Source: Nocardia sp. CY41 (lineage in GTDB: Bacteria > Actinomycetota > Actinomycetes > Mycobacteriales > Mycobacteriaceae). From it: a stretch of DNA of 64,000 nucleotides. The notes under the pieces are model-generated. The model searched no databases and was not told where the DNA came from. It saw nothing but the letters and a program-made list of their open reading frames with translations. Below are positions 8,789 through 17,015 of the stretch, piece by piece. Location: the NCBI RefSeq assembly GCF_009829325.1, contig NZ_VUOS01000014.1, positions 186,001 through 250,000 on the forward strand, given 5' to 3'. The translations under genes were made by a program, and so were the position numbers. Position 1 is the stretch's first letter. Every line of letters starts with the position of its first letter.

Positions 8789-9868
8789 TCAGATCCCGTT
8801 GTCCGCGCAGAGTTTCGCGAACTCACCGGTGCACAACTCGGCTTTGGTGACGTAGCCGTCGGCCACCACGTCCTTGACGTCGCGCGGATAGATCGGCTTG
8901 GGCTCCAGCAGCACCGACGGCACGTCGGCGTTCGACTCCGGGTCGCGTACCGCGCCGTTGGTCGCGCCCTGCTCCCCCTTCACCAGCGCCACCGCGAGTT
9001 TCGCGGTCGCCTCGGCCTCTTTCCGGATCGCCTTGTAGACGGTCATGCACTGGTCACCCGCCAGCACGTTCTGCAGGCCCTGGACCGTGGCGTCCTGTCC
9101 GCTGACCGGCACCTGACCGTTGAGCTTCTGCTTCTTCAGCACCGCGATGGCGGCGTTGGCCAAGCCGTCGTTGGCCGCGACGACGCCTCCGATGTCCGGC
9201 CTGCCGGTGAGCATCTGCTCGAAGATGGTGCCCGCCTTGGTGTTGTCCCACTCCGGAACGGCCTGATCGGGCCCCTTGACGTACTGACCCGCGTCGAACC
9301 GCGGCTTCAGCACCCCGTCGTAGCCGGTCTTCAGCAGAGTCGCGTTGTTGTCGGTCGGTCCGCCGTTCAGGTACGCGACCACCGGCCGTACCGCGTTGCG
9401 ATCGGTCAGGCACTGCGCGACACCCGCGCCGAGCAGACTGCCGACCTTCACGTTGTCGAAGGAGACGTAATACTGCGCGCCGCCGCCGAGGGTGAGCCGG
9501 TCGTAGTCGATCACGGTGACGCCCTGCGACTTCGCCTTCTGGATCACCGCTTTGCCGGTGCCGCTGTCCAGGTTGGTCATCACCAGCACCGTGGCGCCGT
9601 TGGTGATCATCTGGTCGGCGATGGTCTGGAAGGCGTTCTTGTCGCCTTGGGCGTTCTGGATATCGACCTTGACGCCCGCTGTCTCGAACGCCTGCTGCAG
9701 GTACTTGCGATCCGCCGTCTCCCAGCGCGCGGATGTCTTGCTGTCCGGGAGGATCACGCCGATCCGGGTTCTGCCGCCGGCGTCCGCGGAATCGTCGCCG
9801 CACGCGGTGAGCGTGGCGGTCAGCAGCGCGAACGACAGCGCGGCGGCGCTGAACATGCCCTTACGCAT
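8789..9868 (-). CDS. xylF: Xylose-type ABC transporter substrate-binding lipoprotein
   Basis: Periplasmic-binding-protein-like lipoprotein of 359 residues, class of XylF. Signal peptide MRKGMFSAAALSFALLTATL ends in a lipobox LTAC with lipidated Cys23. The mature protein opens with RIGVILPDSKTSARWETAD, typical of XylF, and has two Rossmann-like lobes with QDATVQGLQNVLAGDQCMT near the hinge. The ATG at 9868 is preferred over the one at 9886 because AAAGG sits 7 bp upstream and the earlier ATG is buried at the foot of a strong hairpin. It is the first gene of a four-gene operon ending with the ROK regulator. Confidence 0.88.
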   Translation of the reverse strand: MRKGMFSAAALSFALLTATLTACGDDSADAGGRTRIGVILPDSKTSARWETADRKYLQQAFETAGVKVDIQNAQGDKNAFQTIADQMITNGATVLVMTNLDSGTGKAVIQKAKSQGVTVIDYDRLTLGGGAQYYVSFDNVKVGSLLGAGVAQCLTDRNAVRPVVAYLNGGPTDNNATLLKTGYDGVLKPRFDAGQYVKGPDQAVPEWDNTKAGTIFEQMLTGRPDIGGVVAANDGLANAAIAVLKKQKLNGQVPVSGQDATVQGLQNVLAGDQCMTVYKAIRKEAEATAKLAVALVKGEQGATNGAVRDPESNADVPSVLLEPKPIYPRDVKDVVADGYVTKAELCTGEFAKLCADNGI

Positions 9869-9885
9869 GAGTGGGCCTTTCATCA

Positions 9886-9910
9886 CCGGCCGGGACGTTG
9901 TCCCGGCCGG
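9886..9910 (-). promoter_or_regulatory. 5'-UTR hairpin of the xylF operon
   Basis: Perfect 11-bp inverted repeat CCGGCCGGGAC (9886-9896) and GTCCCGGCCGG (9900-9910) with a 3-nt loop, ending 17 nt before the xylF ATG and leaving the AAAGG ribosome site free. It could stabilise the 5' end of the message or act as a roadblock; it also argues against use of the ATG at 9886. Confidence 0.6.
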
Positions 9911-9924
9911 TCGGAGTGGAACGA

Positions 9925-9995
9925 ATGTTGTTCACAGCAACATATGGGACTGTGACGCAGGGCACAACAGCTAATTTGTTGTTCCGAATAACAAT
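9925..9995. promoter_or_regulatory. Putative ROK-regulator operator region upstream of xylF
   Basis: Two A+T-richer inverted repeats stand out in an otherwise G+C-rich gap: ATGTTG (9925-9930) with CAACAT (9938-9943), and TTGTT (9976-9980) with AACAA (9990-9994). TTGTT/AACAA half-sites resemble those recognised by xylose/N-acetylglucosamine ROK repressors. Their placement upstream of the operon that encodes a ROK protein supports this role. The remainder of the gap up to 10273 shows no convincing gene or RNA; it presumably also holds the promoter of the divergent gene starting at 10274. Confidence 0.5.
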
Positions 9996-10273
9996 CTCGA
10001 CACGCCAGCGTGGCTCGCAGGGCCACCATCGCGGCCGGACCGGTAAGCGGCTCGGGAGGGCTGGTGAACAGGGCCGTCGGCCCGCGCCCGGCACAACTCG
10101 GGTGGAGGCGGCGGGTACGCACTTCGCACTGCGGCGGAGATCGGAAACCCTGAATGGCGGTATCCGCGCGGAACAGACCACCCACGATCGGGCGCATGGC
10201 GGCCCTCCGGCACAGTACCCTTGGCGGTGAATCATGGCGCGGTAGCGACAGACTGGGATCCGGGAGGGGAACA

Positions 10274-10597
10274 GTGGACACGCTCAGGCTCGACCCGGCG
10301 GCGGTGGCCGCCTACACCGCGATCGCGGACGCGGTGTCCAAACAATTGGCGTCGGCGGCCACGGTCGCCTCCGGCGCGGTGGATCCGGAACGGCTTGCCG
10401 CCGATCTCGGGCTCGTCGGCGCGGAATTCGCGGCCCGCTTCTCCGCGGCCGTCGCCGAACACGCGGAAGCGTTGTCGACCGCCGGGCAGCTGGTCGGCGC
10501 GTACGGCCGGGTCCTGCGCGATTACCGCGAGAACGCGCAGGACGTCGACGCCGCGACGGCGGCCGCGATCACCCGGTCCGGGGAGGCACTGGCATGA
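10274..10597 (+). CDS. ESX/type VII secretion-associated small protein (EspC-like)
   Basis: 107-residue, cysteine-free, strongly helical and alanine-rich protein. Length, the two-helix pattern (about 8-35 and 55-100) and the opening LRLDPAAVAAYTAIAD resemble EspC-like type VII secretion targets found next to ESX substrates. No WxG turn is present, so it is not a classic WXG100 protein; the C-terminal YGRVLRDYRENAQD could supply a Tyr-based secretion motif. The GTG at 10274 has GGGAGGGGA just upstream. The stop overlaps the next start by 4 bp, so the three genes 10274-12892 are an operon. Family assignment is by pattern only. Confidence 0.6.
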   Translation: MDTLRLDPAAVAAYTAIADAVSKQLASAATVASGAVDPERLAADLGLVGAEFAARFSAAVAEHAEALSTAGQLVGAYGRVLRDYRENAQDVDAATAAAITRSGEALA

Positions 10598-11916
10598 GAA
10601 GCCTGATGGGACTGCGCAAACGGGCGCACGCCACCCAGCCCGCCGCCGAGGCCACCCGGCCGCCGAGCACGGCGCCCGGCGTCGACCCGCCGATCATCGC
10701 CGCGCTGGTCAAACCGCTACTGACGCTGCGCTCCTCGCTCGGCACCGGAGTCGGCGTGCCGAGCGCGGCGGCGACCGGGGCGCTCTCGGCCGCCTCCACC
10801 CAGGCGGCGGACACCGAAGGCCCGCACCGCGAAGGCCTGCACGCGTTGGAGTCGAGCTGGAGTTCCCGGGCCGCCGACAGCGCCGTTCCCGCGCTGCGCA
10901 CGACGCAGACCCAGATCGGCGACATCTCCGATCGAGGGCCTGCGTATCTGTCCGTGCTCGCCGACGCGCACGCCACGTCCGGGCGGGCGGCTCGGCGCGT
11001 CGACCAGATCATCGCCGACTTCCGGCGCGACGCGCGGGAGATCCTGGACAACGCGACCTCGGCGCCGGAGACCGACGCCGTCATCGCGCGCGCCACCCTG
11101 GCGCTGCGCGACGCGCTCACCACCGTGACGGCCGCGCGCACCGAAATGGACGATCACACCAGGCGACTCGACGAGATGGGGCCGCTCACGGTCACCGCGC
11201 CGTCCGGCGTCAGCCAAGGCCAGGCCACCGCGCAGGGTGGCACCGGGCAGGTCGGGCCCGGCACCACCACCGTGCCCGGCGCCACGGCGCCCGCGACCAC
11301 GCAACCCATGGACCCGGCTTTGGCCGCGCAGCTCCAGTTGCAGCAGGCGCTCATCTCCGCGGGCGTGGACCTCGGCACCACGGCCATCAACGCGGGCGTC
11401 GACATCGGCACGCACATCATCGACAAGATCGCCGAAGTCGGCATCCACGGCATCGACACCGTCGCGGCGGCCGCGGACAAGGCGATCCCGGAACTGCTCA
11501 ACCCGGGCTCCACCACCAACTCCGGCACGAACGGCGACGACTCGAAGAATTCCTCGAAGTTGTTCGACTTCGGCGGGTCCCAGGACCACAAGCCGTCGAC
11601 CACGGGGCCCGGTTCGGTGATCCCGCCCGGCAACTCGGCACCGGCCGCGCGGGCGGACGTACCGAGGCCGGAGAGCAGGCCCGCACCCGCGGTGACGCCA
11701 CCCGGTGTCGACAGCACGCCGCCGGCCCCCGCGAGCAGTCCCGACCACCCCGCGCATCCCGGCCCCACCGGTGGCATGGTGGTGCCGCCCGCCCCGCCGC
11801 CGGGCGGTGCGGACCAGGAGCACAAGCCGCGCGACGGACAGCTCGGCGTGACCATCCCGTCCGCGGTGACCGCGGTCGTACCGGTGCTGGGCGAATTCGA
11901 CGATGACGCCCCCTGA
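10594..11916 (+). CDS. Large alanine/proline-rich protein, probable type VII secretion substrate or partner
   Basis: 440 residues. The first third is alpha-helical (about 75-200: HREGLHALESSWSSRAADSA and GRAARRVDQIIADFRRD) and resembles a long helical-hairpin ESX domain. A linker rich in Gly/Thr follows, then an amphipathic stretch with the internal repeat INAGVDIGTHIID (about 255-310), then a disordered Pro/Ala/Gly-rich tail from about 340. There is no signal peptide or membrane helix, as expected of ESX substrates. The N-terminus MRSLMGLRKRAH is basic. It overlaps the previous gene by 4 bp and the next by 14 bp. No specific family is recognised. Confidence 0.6.
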   Translation: MRSLMGLRKRAHATQPAAEATRPPSTAPGVDPPIIAALVKPLLTLRSSLGTGVGVPSAAATGALSAASTQAADTEGPHREGLHALESSWSSRAADSAVPALRTTQTQIGDISDRGPAYLSVLADAHATSGRAARRVDQIIADFRRDAREILDNATSAPETDAVIARATLALRDALTTVTAARTEMDDHTRRLDEMGPLTVTAPSGVSQGQATAQGGTGQVGPGTTTVPGATAPATTQPMDPALAAQLQLQQALISAGVDLGTTAINAGVDIGTHIIDKIAEVGIHGIDTVAAAADKAIPELLNPGSTTNSGTNGDDSKNSSKLFDFGGSQDHKPSTTGPGSVIPPGNSAPAARADVPRPESRPAPAVTPPGVDSTPPAPASSPDHPAHPGPTGGMVVPPAPPPGGADQEHKPRDGQLGVTIPSAVTAVVPVLGEFDDDAP

Positions 11917-12892
11917 CCGGGAGCATCCCAGTCAGGGCGCAGGCCAGAGCAATCCGTTCGACACGGGTCTGCCGATGCTGCGCATTCCCGCGAGCAAACC
12001 GACGAAGCGTCGCCGGTCGCCCGGCCGGCGCAAGCAGATTCGCCGTCGCGAGCCGGAGTACGAGGCCGCGCAGCCACCGCGCCCGCAGGAGCGGCAAACG
12101 GTCCGGCCGCGACTCGGCGAGTGGGAGCAATGGCTCGAACCCGCACCACCGGCGGCGCGACCGCCGCAACCGGTGGCCGCGCCGCAGCGCAGCGCGCCCG
12201 CAGAGCCGGAGCCGGTCCAGGCCGAGGACAACCGCGGCACCGCGCCCGCCATCGTCAACCGATCCGGTATCCAGCCCGGCACCCCGGTGCGCCGTCCGCG
12301 CCGCACCGAGCAACAGCGAAGCAATCGCACCCTGACCGTCTTGGTCGTGCTGGGCATCGTGGTCGCCACCGTCTCGATCGGGCTGGCCATGATCTACGGT
12401 TCCGACGCGAATTCGCGCAAATCGGCGGCGACCTCGCCCCGCGCGGCCGCACCCCCGCCGAGCACCGCGCCATCCACCTCACGGGTCAAGCCCCCATGGG
12501 CAATCGCCACGCCGGGATGCGAGCAGAAGCGCACCGCCGACGTCGTTTCCGGCACGGACCCGGGCGGCACCGGCAACGGCCCCGACGCCATCTTCGCCTT
12601 CGAATACGCCTACTACGCCGAACGGTCCGGATACCGGGCCCGCGCGGTGGTGGCTCCCGACGCGGCGGTATCGCCCGCCGATCAGATCCAGCGCGGCATC
12701 AACCAGGTGCCGGTGGGCACCCGTTACTGTGTGCAGATCTCCCGGGCCGGAGACGGCCCCGACGGTCAGGCGCGGTGGGAAGTTCGTTTGACGCAGCAGT
12801 TCCCCGGCGAAGAGTCGAACACTTTCACCCAGTTCATCACCACACGGACCGGTACGGATCAAACGCTGATCACCGGAATCACGGCAGGCTGA
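11903..12892 (+). CDS. Single-pass membrane protein with Pro/Arg-rich cytoplasmic tail
   Basis: 329 residues. A basic, proline-rich cytoplasmic segment (about 1-135) is followed by one membrane helix, TLTVLVVLGIVVATVSIGLA (about 138-158), then a Ser/Pro/Thr spacer and an extracytoplasmic domain (about 195-329) with two cysteines, WAIATPGCEQK and GTRYCVQIS, that could pair. The extracytoplasmic part resembles a small NTF2-like or lipoprotein-type domain, not confidently assigned. Topology fits an anchor or adaptor encoded with secreted partners. The start overlaps the preceding gene by 14 bp in another frame, so translation is coupled. Confidence 0.6.
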   Translation: MTPPDREHPSQGAGQSNPFDTGLPMLRIPASKPTKRRRSPGRRKQIRRREPEYEAAQPPRPQERQTVRPRLGEWEQWLEPAPPAARPPQPVAAPQRSAPAEPEPVQAEDNRGTAPAIVNRSGIQPGTPVRRPRRTEQQRSNRTLTVLVVLGIVVATVSIGLAMIYGSDANSRKSAATSPRAAAPPPSTAPSTSRVKPPWAIATPGCEQKRTADVVSGTDPGGTGNGPDAIFAFEYAYYAERSGYRARAVVAPDAAVSPADQIQRGINQVPVGTRYCVQISRAGDGPDGQARWEVRLTQQFPGEESNTFTQFITTRTGTDQTLITGITAG

Positions 12893-13227
12893 GTTCCGCG
12901 AAAGGTCCGACCGTCGAGTCGTCTGATCCGGATAACCTTCGCCACCGCCACCGCCACCGTCCTGGCGGGGCTCACCGTGCTTTTCCTCTCCACTCAACCG
13001 GCGTATGCGGCGCCAGTGCGCTGGGAAGCCGCATCGGTGAGCGGATTCTCGGCATCGGAGTGTCCTCGCCCGACCTGGAGGGACCGGACTGGTCGGTGAA
13101 AGTGGTGCGGTTGCTGCTCCCGCCGGGCTGGTCCAAGGACGCCGCCCTGACCCGGCCGACGGTGTGGGTGCCGCACGGCGGCTTCGACCCCCTGTACAAC
13201 CACGGTCACGGCGGTCCGCCCGCCTGA
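12893..13227 (+). pseudogene. Possible disrupted secreted-protein gene
   Basis: Directly after the preceding stop the same frame encodes a good signal peptide, LAGLTVLFLSTQPAYAAPV, with an AYA cleavage site, but no ATG/GTG/TTG start in frame, and it stops at 13097-13099. In the next frame a coding-like sequence (SSPDLEGPDWSVKVVRLLLP, ending GGPPA at 13227) runs on, with a possible GTG start giving 55 residues. The two halves together look like one secreted protein of about 110 residues broken by a frame change and without a start codon. It may be a decayed fourth member of the operon, or a sequencing error. Confidence 0.35.
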
Positions 13228-13234
13228 GAGAGTC

Positions 13235-13645
13235 TCAGCGCGGCGTCAGCTTGACGACCGGAATCACCCGGTCCGTCTTCTCCTGGTATTCGGCGAAGCC
13301 CGGCATCACCTCGACCATCGCGGCGTAGAGGCGATCGCGTTCCGGGCCTTCGGTGATCGCGGTCGCGGTCGCCTCCAGGGTCTCGGTGCCGATTTCGAGC
13401 GTGACCGTGGGGTTGGCCCGCACATTGTGGAACCAGTCGGGATTGGTGGGCGCACCCGCTTTGGAGGCGACGACCACGAGGTCGCCGCCGTCGCGGATGA
13501 ATGCGAGCGGATTGGTGCGCGGACGCCCCGATTTCGCCCCGATGCTGGTGAGCAGCAGCAATTCGCGACCGGCGAAGGGCCCGCCGACCTTGCCTTGGTT
13601 GGCGCGGAATTCTTCGATGATCTGGGTGTTCCAGTCGCCTGCCAT
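13235..13645 (-). CDS. Deazaflavin (F420)-dependent nitroreductase-family protein
   Basis: 136-residue protein of the Ddn/DUF385 family: split beta-barrel with TSIGAKSGRPRTNPL (about 33-47) contacting the F420 phosphate and NPDWFHNVRANPTVTLEIG (about 68-86). Such proteins use reduced F420 or bind flavin/haem; substrates vary. The ATG at 13645 has AGGAG 8 bp upstream. A second member occurs at 30984-31379. It is convergent with the preceding cluster and divergent from the two-component system. Confidence 0.88.
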   Translation of the reverse strand: MAGDWNTQIIEEFRANQGKVGGPFAGRELLLLTSIGAKSGRPRTNPLAFIRDGGDLVVVASKAGAPTNPDWFHNVRANPTVTLEIGTETLEATATAITEGPERDRLYAAMVEVMPGFAEYQEKTDRVIPVVKLTPR

Positions 13646-13759
13646 GGCTTGTCTCTCCTGGTGGGTCGGGTGCGCCGGGACGTGCGCGAGCCTACCCAGA
13701 CTTGCCTGCCGAAGCCGAACTAACGTCCGCCCAACAACGGGACAGGGCACGATGACGGT

Positions 13760-14416
13760 GTGCGGGTGCTTGTTGTCGAGGACGAGACATTGCTGGCCGA
13801 CGCGATCGCCGACGGACTGCGCCGGCATGCCATGGCGGTCGACGTGGTGTACGACGGCGCGGCGGCGCTGGAGCGCACCGGCGTGAACGACTACGACGTG
13901 GTGGTACTCGATCGGGACCTACCCGGCGTTTCCGGCGACGTGGTCTGCGGCACGCTCATCGAGTCGGGCGGCTCGGCCCGGATTCTGATGCTGACGGCCG
14001 CGAGCGCCGTGGCCGAGCGGGTGGCGGGTCTCGGCCTTGGCGCGGACGATTATCTGACGAAGCCGTTCGCGTTCGCCGAACTGGTCGCCCGGATTCAGGC
14101 GCTCGGACGACGGGCGCGCACCGCCGCTCCCCCGGTGCTGGAACGGTCCGGCATCCGGCTCGATCCGCACCGGTTCGCCGTGACCAGGAACGGCGAACCG
14201 GTCACTCTGTCGCGCAAGGAATTCGCGGTGCTGGCCGAACTGCTGCGCGCGGACGGCGGCGTGGTCTCGGCCGAGCAATTGCTGGAGAAGGCTTGGGACG
14301 AGCACATCGACCCGTTCACCGGCGTCGTGCGGTACACGATCATGAACGTGCGGCGGAAACTGGGCGACCCGCGGCTGATCGAGACCGAGCCCGGCGTGGG
14401 GTACCGGATCCGATGA
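13760..14416 (+). CDS. OmpR/PhoB-family response regulator
   Basis: 218 residues: receiver domain (1-115) with acidic pocket VEDET, phosphoacceptor Asp51 in VVVLDRDLPG and Lys in LTKPFAFAEL; C-terminal winged helix (125-218) with SRKEFAVLAELLR and VGYRIR ending. It starts at GTG 13760 in MRVLVVEDE. The kinase gene overlaps its stop by 4 bp, so the two form a cognate pair. No target genes can be read from sequence. Confidence 0.94.
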   Translation: MRVLVVEDETLLADAIADGLRRHAMAVDVVYDGAAALERTGVNDYDVVVLDRDLPGVSGDVVCGTLIESGGSARILMLTAASAVAERVAGLGLGADDYLTKPFAFAELVARIQALGRRARTAAPPVLERSGIRLDPHRFAVTRNGEPVTLSRKEFAVLAELLRADGGVVSAEQLLEKAWDEHIDPFTGVVRYTIMNVRRKLGDPRLIETEPGVGYRIR

Positions 14417-15576
14417 GCGGGCGCACCATTCGGCTGCGACTGACGCTGCTGTACGCGACGGCGTTCTTCTTGGCCGGCGCGGTCTTGGTCGCGTTGATGT
14501 ACTTCTACCTGAACCAGTCGCTGGAGCGACGGCCCGGCGGCGGCGCGCAGCAAGTGGTCCGGGCGTATCTCATCGAGCGGGCGGAGCGAAACCGGGCCCC
14601 GGTCTCCACGGAGCTGTTCAAAGCACTGACCGAGCAGGCCCAACGCAACCGGCGGGACACCTTGCGCGCCATGCTGGTGTGGTCGCTGGTCTCCCTCGGC
14701 GCGGTGGGAATCGCCGCGGGCGGGTTCGGCTGGCTGCTCGCCGGCCGCGCCTTGCAGCCATTGCAGCGGATCACCGCGACCGCACGGCGAGTGGCCGACA
14801 CCAGCCTGCACGAGCGCATCGCTCTGGACGGCCCGCAAGACGAGATCAAAGACCTGGCCGACACATTCGACGCGATGCTGGAGCGCTTGGATCGGGCGTT
14901 CGACGGGCAGCGCCGATTCGTAGCGAACGCCTCGCATGAGCTGCGCACACCGCTGACCATCAACCGGACGCTGATCGAGGTGGCGTTGGAGGACCCCGGC
15001 GTCGCCGAGTCCACCCGCCGACTCGGGGCCACGCTGCTGGAGGTGAACCGCCGCCACGAACGACTCATCGACGGCCTCTTGGTGCTGGCTACCAGCGACC
15101 AGCGGCTGACCGAGCACTGTCGAGTCGACCTCGCCGACATCGCCGCCGACGCGGTCGGAACGTGGGCCGAACGACCCGGAGCCGAGATCACCACCGATCT
15201 GGGACCCGCTCCCGCTTCGGGTGATCCGCTGCTGCTGGAGCGCCTGGTCCACAATCTGCTCGACAATGCCCTGCGCTACAACGTCCCCGAGAACGGCTGG
15301 GTGGTCGTCCGGTCGCGGACGAGCGGCGACCGCGCCGTGCTCACCGTCGAGAACAGCGGTCCGCCGGTACCCGTTTTCGAAGTCGACAGTCTCTTCGAAC
15401 CGTTCCGCAGGCTGTCCACCGCTGAACGCTTGGCCGATTCCGAGACCCGCGGCGCCGGCCTCGGCTTGTCGATCGTGCGTTCCGTCGCACAGGCTCACGG
15501 CGGCACGGTGGGAGCGGCGGCGCGACCGGGCGGTGGTCTGACGGTCACCGTCGACCTTCCGGGCACCCGGGGATAG
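14413..15576 (+). CDS. Sensor histidine kinase
   Basis: 387 residues. Two membrane helices (about 9-31 and 84-108) bracket a short extracytoplasmic loop of about 50 residues; then HAMP (about 110-160), the H-box ASHELRTPLT with phosphoacceptor His175, N-box NLLDNALRYN, and G-box GAGLGLSIV. The small sensor loop suggests sensing of a membrane or envelope cue, an inference. It partners with the regulator at 13760-14416 (4-bp overlap). The nearest downstream gene in the other direction encodes a haemophore-like protein, after a strong bidirectional terminator. Confidence 0.94.
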   Translation: MSGRTIRLRLTLLYATAFFLAGAVLVALMYFYLNQSLERRPGGGAQQVVRAYLIERAERNRAPVSTELFKALTEQAQRNRRDTLRAMLVWSLVSLGAVGIAAGGFGWLLAGRALQPLQRITATARRVADTSLHERIALDGPQDEIKDLADTFDAMLERLDRAFDGQRRFVANASHELRTPLTINRTLIEVALEDPGVAESTRRLGATLLEVNRRHERLIDGLLVLATSDQRLTEHCRVDLADIAADAVGTWAERPGAEITTDLGPAPASGDPLLLERLVHNLLDNALRYNVPENGWVVVRSRTSGDRAVLTVENSGPPVPVFEVDSLFEPFRRLSTAERLADSETRGAGLGLSIVRSVAQAHGGTVGAAARPGGGLTVTVDLPGTRG

Positions 15577-15592
15577 CGAGGCCGCACGCTGA

Positions 15593-15622
15593 TTGCGGGC
15601 GAGTCCGACACCTCGCCCGCAA
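15593..15622. terminator. Bidirectional terminator between kinase and haemophore-like gene
   Basis: Perfect 11-bp arms TTGCGGGCGAG (15593-15603) and CTCGCCCGCAA (15612-15622) with an 8-nt loop, between convergent genes. The A/T pairs at the foot of the stem give a short T-run on both strands. Confidence 0.8.
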
Positions 15623-15627
15623 CGTGC

Positions 15628-16005
15628 TCAGTAGTTGTGGCAGGTGTCGGCGAGCACGCGCAGCTTCTCGCGGTGCTGCTGAGCCTGCGGGGAGTCGCGG
15701 TGCTCCTCGAACTTGCGCTTGGCCTCGGGATGCGTGTTCAAGAACTCCTGGGCGCGCTGCTTACGCTGCTCGACCGGCAGACTCAGCAATTCCTGAACTT
15801 TCGCCTTCCGGTCGGGATGCGCGTCGAGCCGGGCGGCGGCGTCGGGGAACTGGGCGTGGACGGCGGCGTCGATCTGCGCGAAGCTGCACGTCGTCTCCAG
15901 CAGGCCGCCCGGCTGCGGCTGCGCGGAGGCGGCCGCCGGAACCAGCAGCGCCCCCGCGGCGAGCAGGCCGCCGAGTGCCAGGGTGGCTCGAACGATTCTC
16001 GTCAT
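15628..16005 (-). CDS. Haemophore-related secreted protein
   Basis: 125 residues with a signal peptide (MTRIVRATLALGGLLAAGAL, cleavage near AAASA-QP, about residue 28). The mature part is helical with Cys40 and the penultimate region Cys123, matching the mycobacterial/nocardial haemophore-related family (two conserved Cys at the ends of a helical bundle). PDAAARLDAHPDRKAKVQEL is typical. Members bind haem outside the cell for iron acquisition in mycobacteria; function here is inferred from family. The ATG at 16005 has AAAGGG 10 bp upstream. Confidence 0.78.
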   Translation of the reverse strand: MTRIVRATLALGGLLAAGALLVPAAASAQPQPGGLLETTCSFAQIDAAVHAQFPDAAARLDAHPDRKAKVQELLSLPVEQRKQRAQEFLNTHPEAKRKFEEHRDSPQAQQHREKLRVLADTCHNY

Positions 16006-16171
16006 GTCGGATAACCCTTTCGGTCGGAACGTGGGCCACCGCGTGGTGACCCGGCGTTCAGTCCACCAGCAAGGGTGTTTGGACGGCGCTAGGTCTTGCC
16101 GACGCCGTCGTCGGGTTACCGTGGTAGCGCTGTCGTGTACCGATCGGCCGATCCTTCCAGCTGGAGGCGTC

Positions 16172-16984
16172 TTGCGCATCATCGCTCGGGTACTGCTCGT
16201 TCTCGCGGCCCTCGTCTGTTGCGCTGTGTCGATACCTCCCTCGGCACTCGGCGCGCCGCAAGCCGCGCACCTCGACGACGTCACCGCCGCAAAGCTCGAC
16301 GAATTGCTGGCGTTGCGCGGTCGAGCCCCCGTCTCGGCGAGCAAGGCGGAGCTGATCGAGCTGCTGTCGCGCCCCTTTCTCGGCACGCCCTACGGCGCGA
16401 ACATGCTCATCGGGTCGGCGACCGAGCCCGAACAACTGGTCATCGACTTCCGCCGGGTGGACTGCTTCACCTATCTCGACTACGTCCACGCACTCACCGC
16501 ATCGCCCGACCGCGACCAGTTCACGGCGAACCTGATCCGGACGCGCTACGCCGGGGGGCGAGTCGATTTCCAGCAGCGCAAACACTTCTTCACCGATTGG
16601 TCGCACGTCGCCGACACCGCGGCCACCGACGTCACGGCTACGTTGAGCGCCGCGGCCGTGACCGTCGGCAAGCACCTCAATGCCCGACCGGACGGCGGCG
16701 CCTATCTCCCCGGACTGCCCGTGGTCGATCGCGCCGTCACCTACATTCCGAGCGCCGCCGTCGGCTCGGACGTCGTCAGCGGGCTGCGCACCGGCGACTA
16801 CATCGGCGCGTACGCGGACCAACCGGGCCTGGACGTGACCCACGTCGGCATCTTCGTCATGACCGACGCGGGTCCGGTCTTCCGCAACGCGTCCTCGCTC
16901 GCGGGCAATCAGAAGGTGGTCGACTCGCCGTTCGCCGATTACGTCCGGTCGGTGCCGGGCATCGTGGTGCTCCGGGTCCGCTGA
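16172..16984 (+). CDS. Secreted DUF1460 (NlpC/P60-like amidase) protein
   Basis: 270 residues starting at TTG 16172, chosen for the GGAGG 5 bp upstream and because it places a signal peptide (RIIARVLLVLAALVCCAVS, cleavage around ALG-AP, residue 28) at the N-terminus. The mature domain is DUF1460: FLGTPYGANMLIG, the nucleophile region FRRVDCFTYLDYVHAL (Cys near residue 105) and the histidine in VTHVGIFV (about 232). These resemble N-acetylmuramoyl-L-alanine amidases acting on peptidoglycan fragments. It is divergent from the haemophore-like gene. Confidence 0.85.
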   Translation: MRIIARVLLVLAALVCCAVSIPPSALGAPQAAHLDDVTAAKLDELLALRGRAPVSASKAELIELLSRPFLGTPYGANMLIGSATEPEQLVIDFRRVDCFTYLDYVHALTASPDRDQFTANLIRTRYAGGRVDFQQRKHFFTDWSHVADTAATDVTATLSAAAVTVGKHLNARPDGGAYLPGLPVVDRAVTYIPSAAVGSDVVSGLRTGDYIGAYADQPGLDVTHVGIFVMTDAGPVFRNASSLAGNQKVVDSPFADYVRSVPGIVVLRVR

Positions 16985-17015
16985 CCGCCCTCGACCGCGC
17001 GATCCTTCGTCCGGG

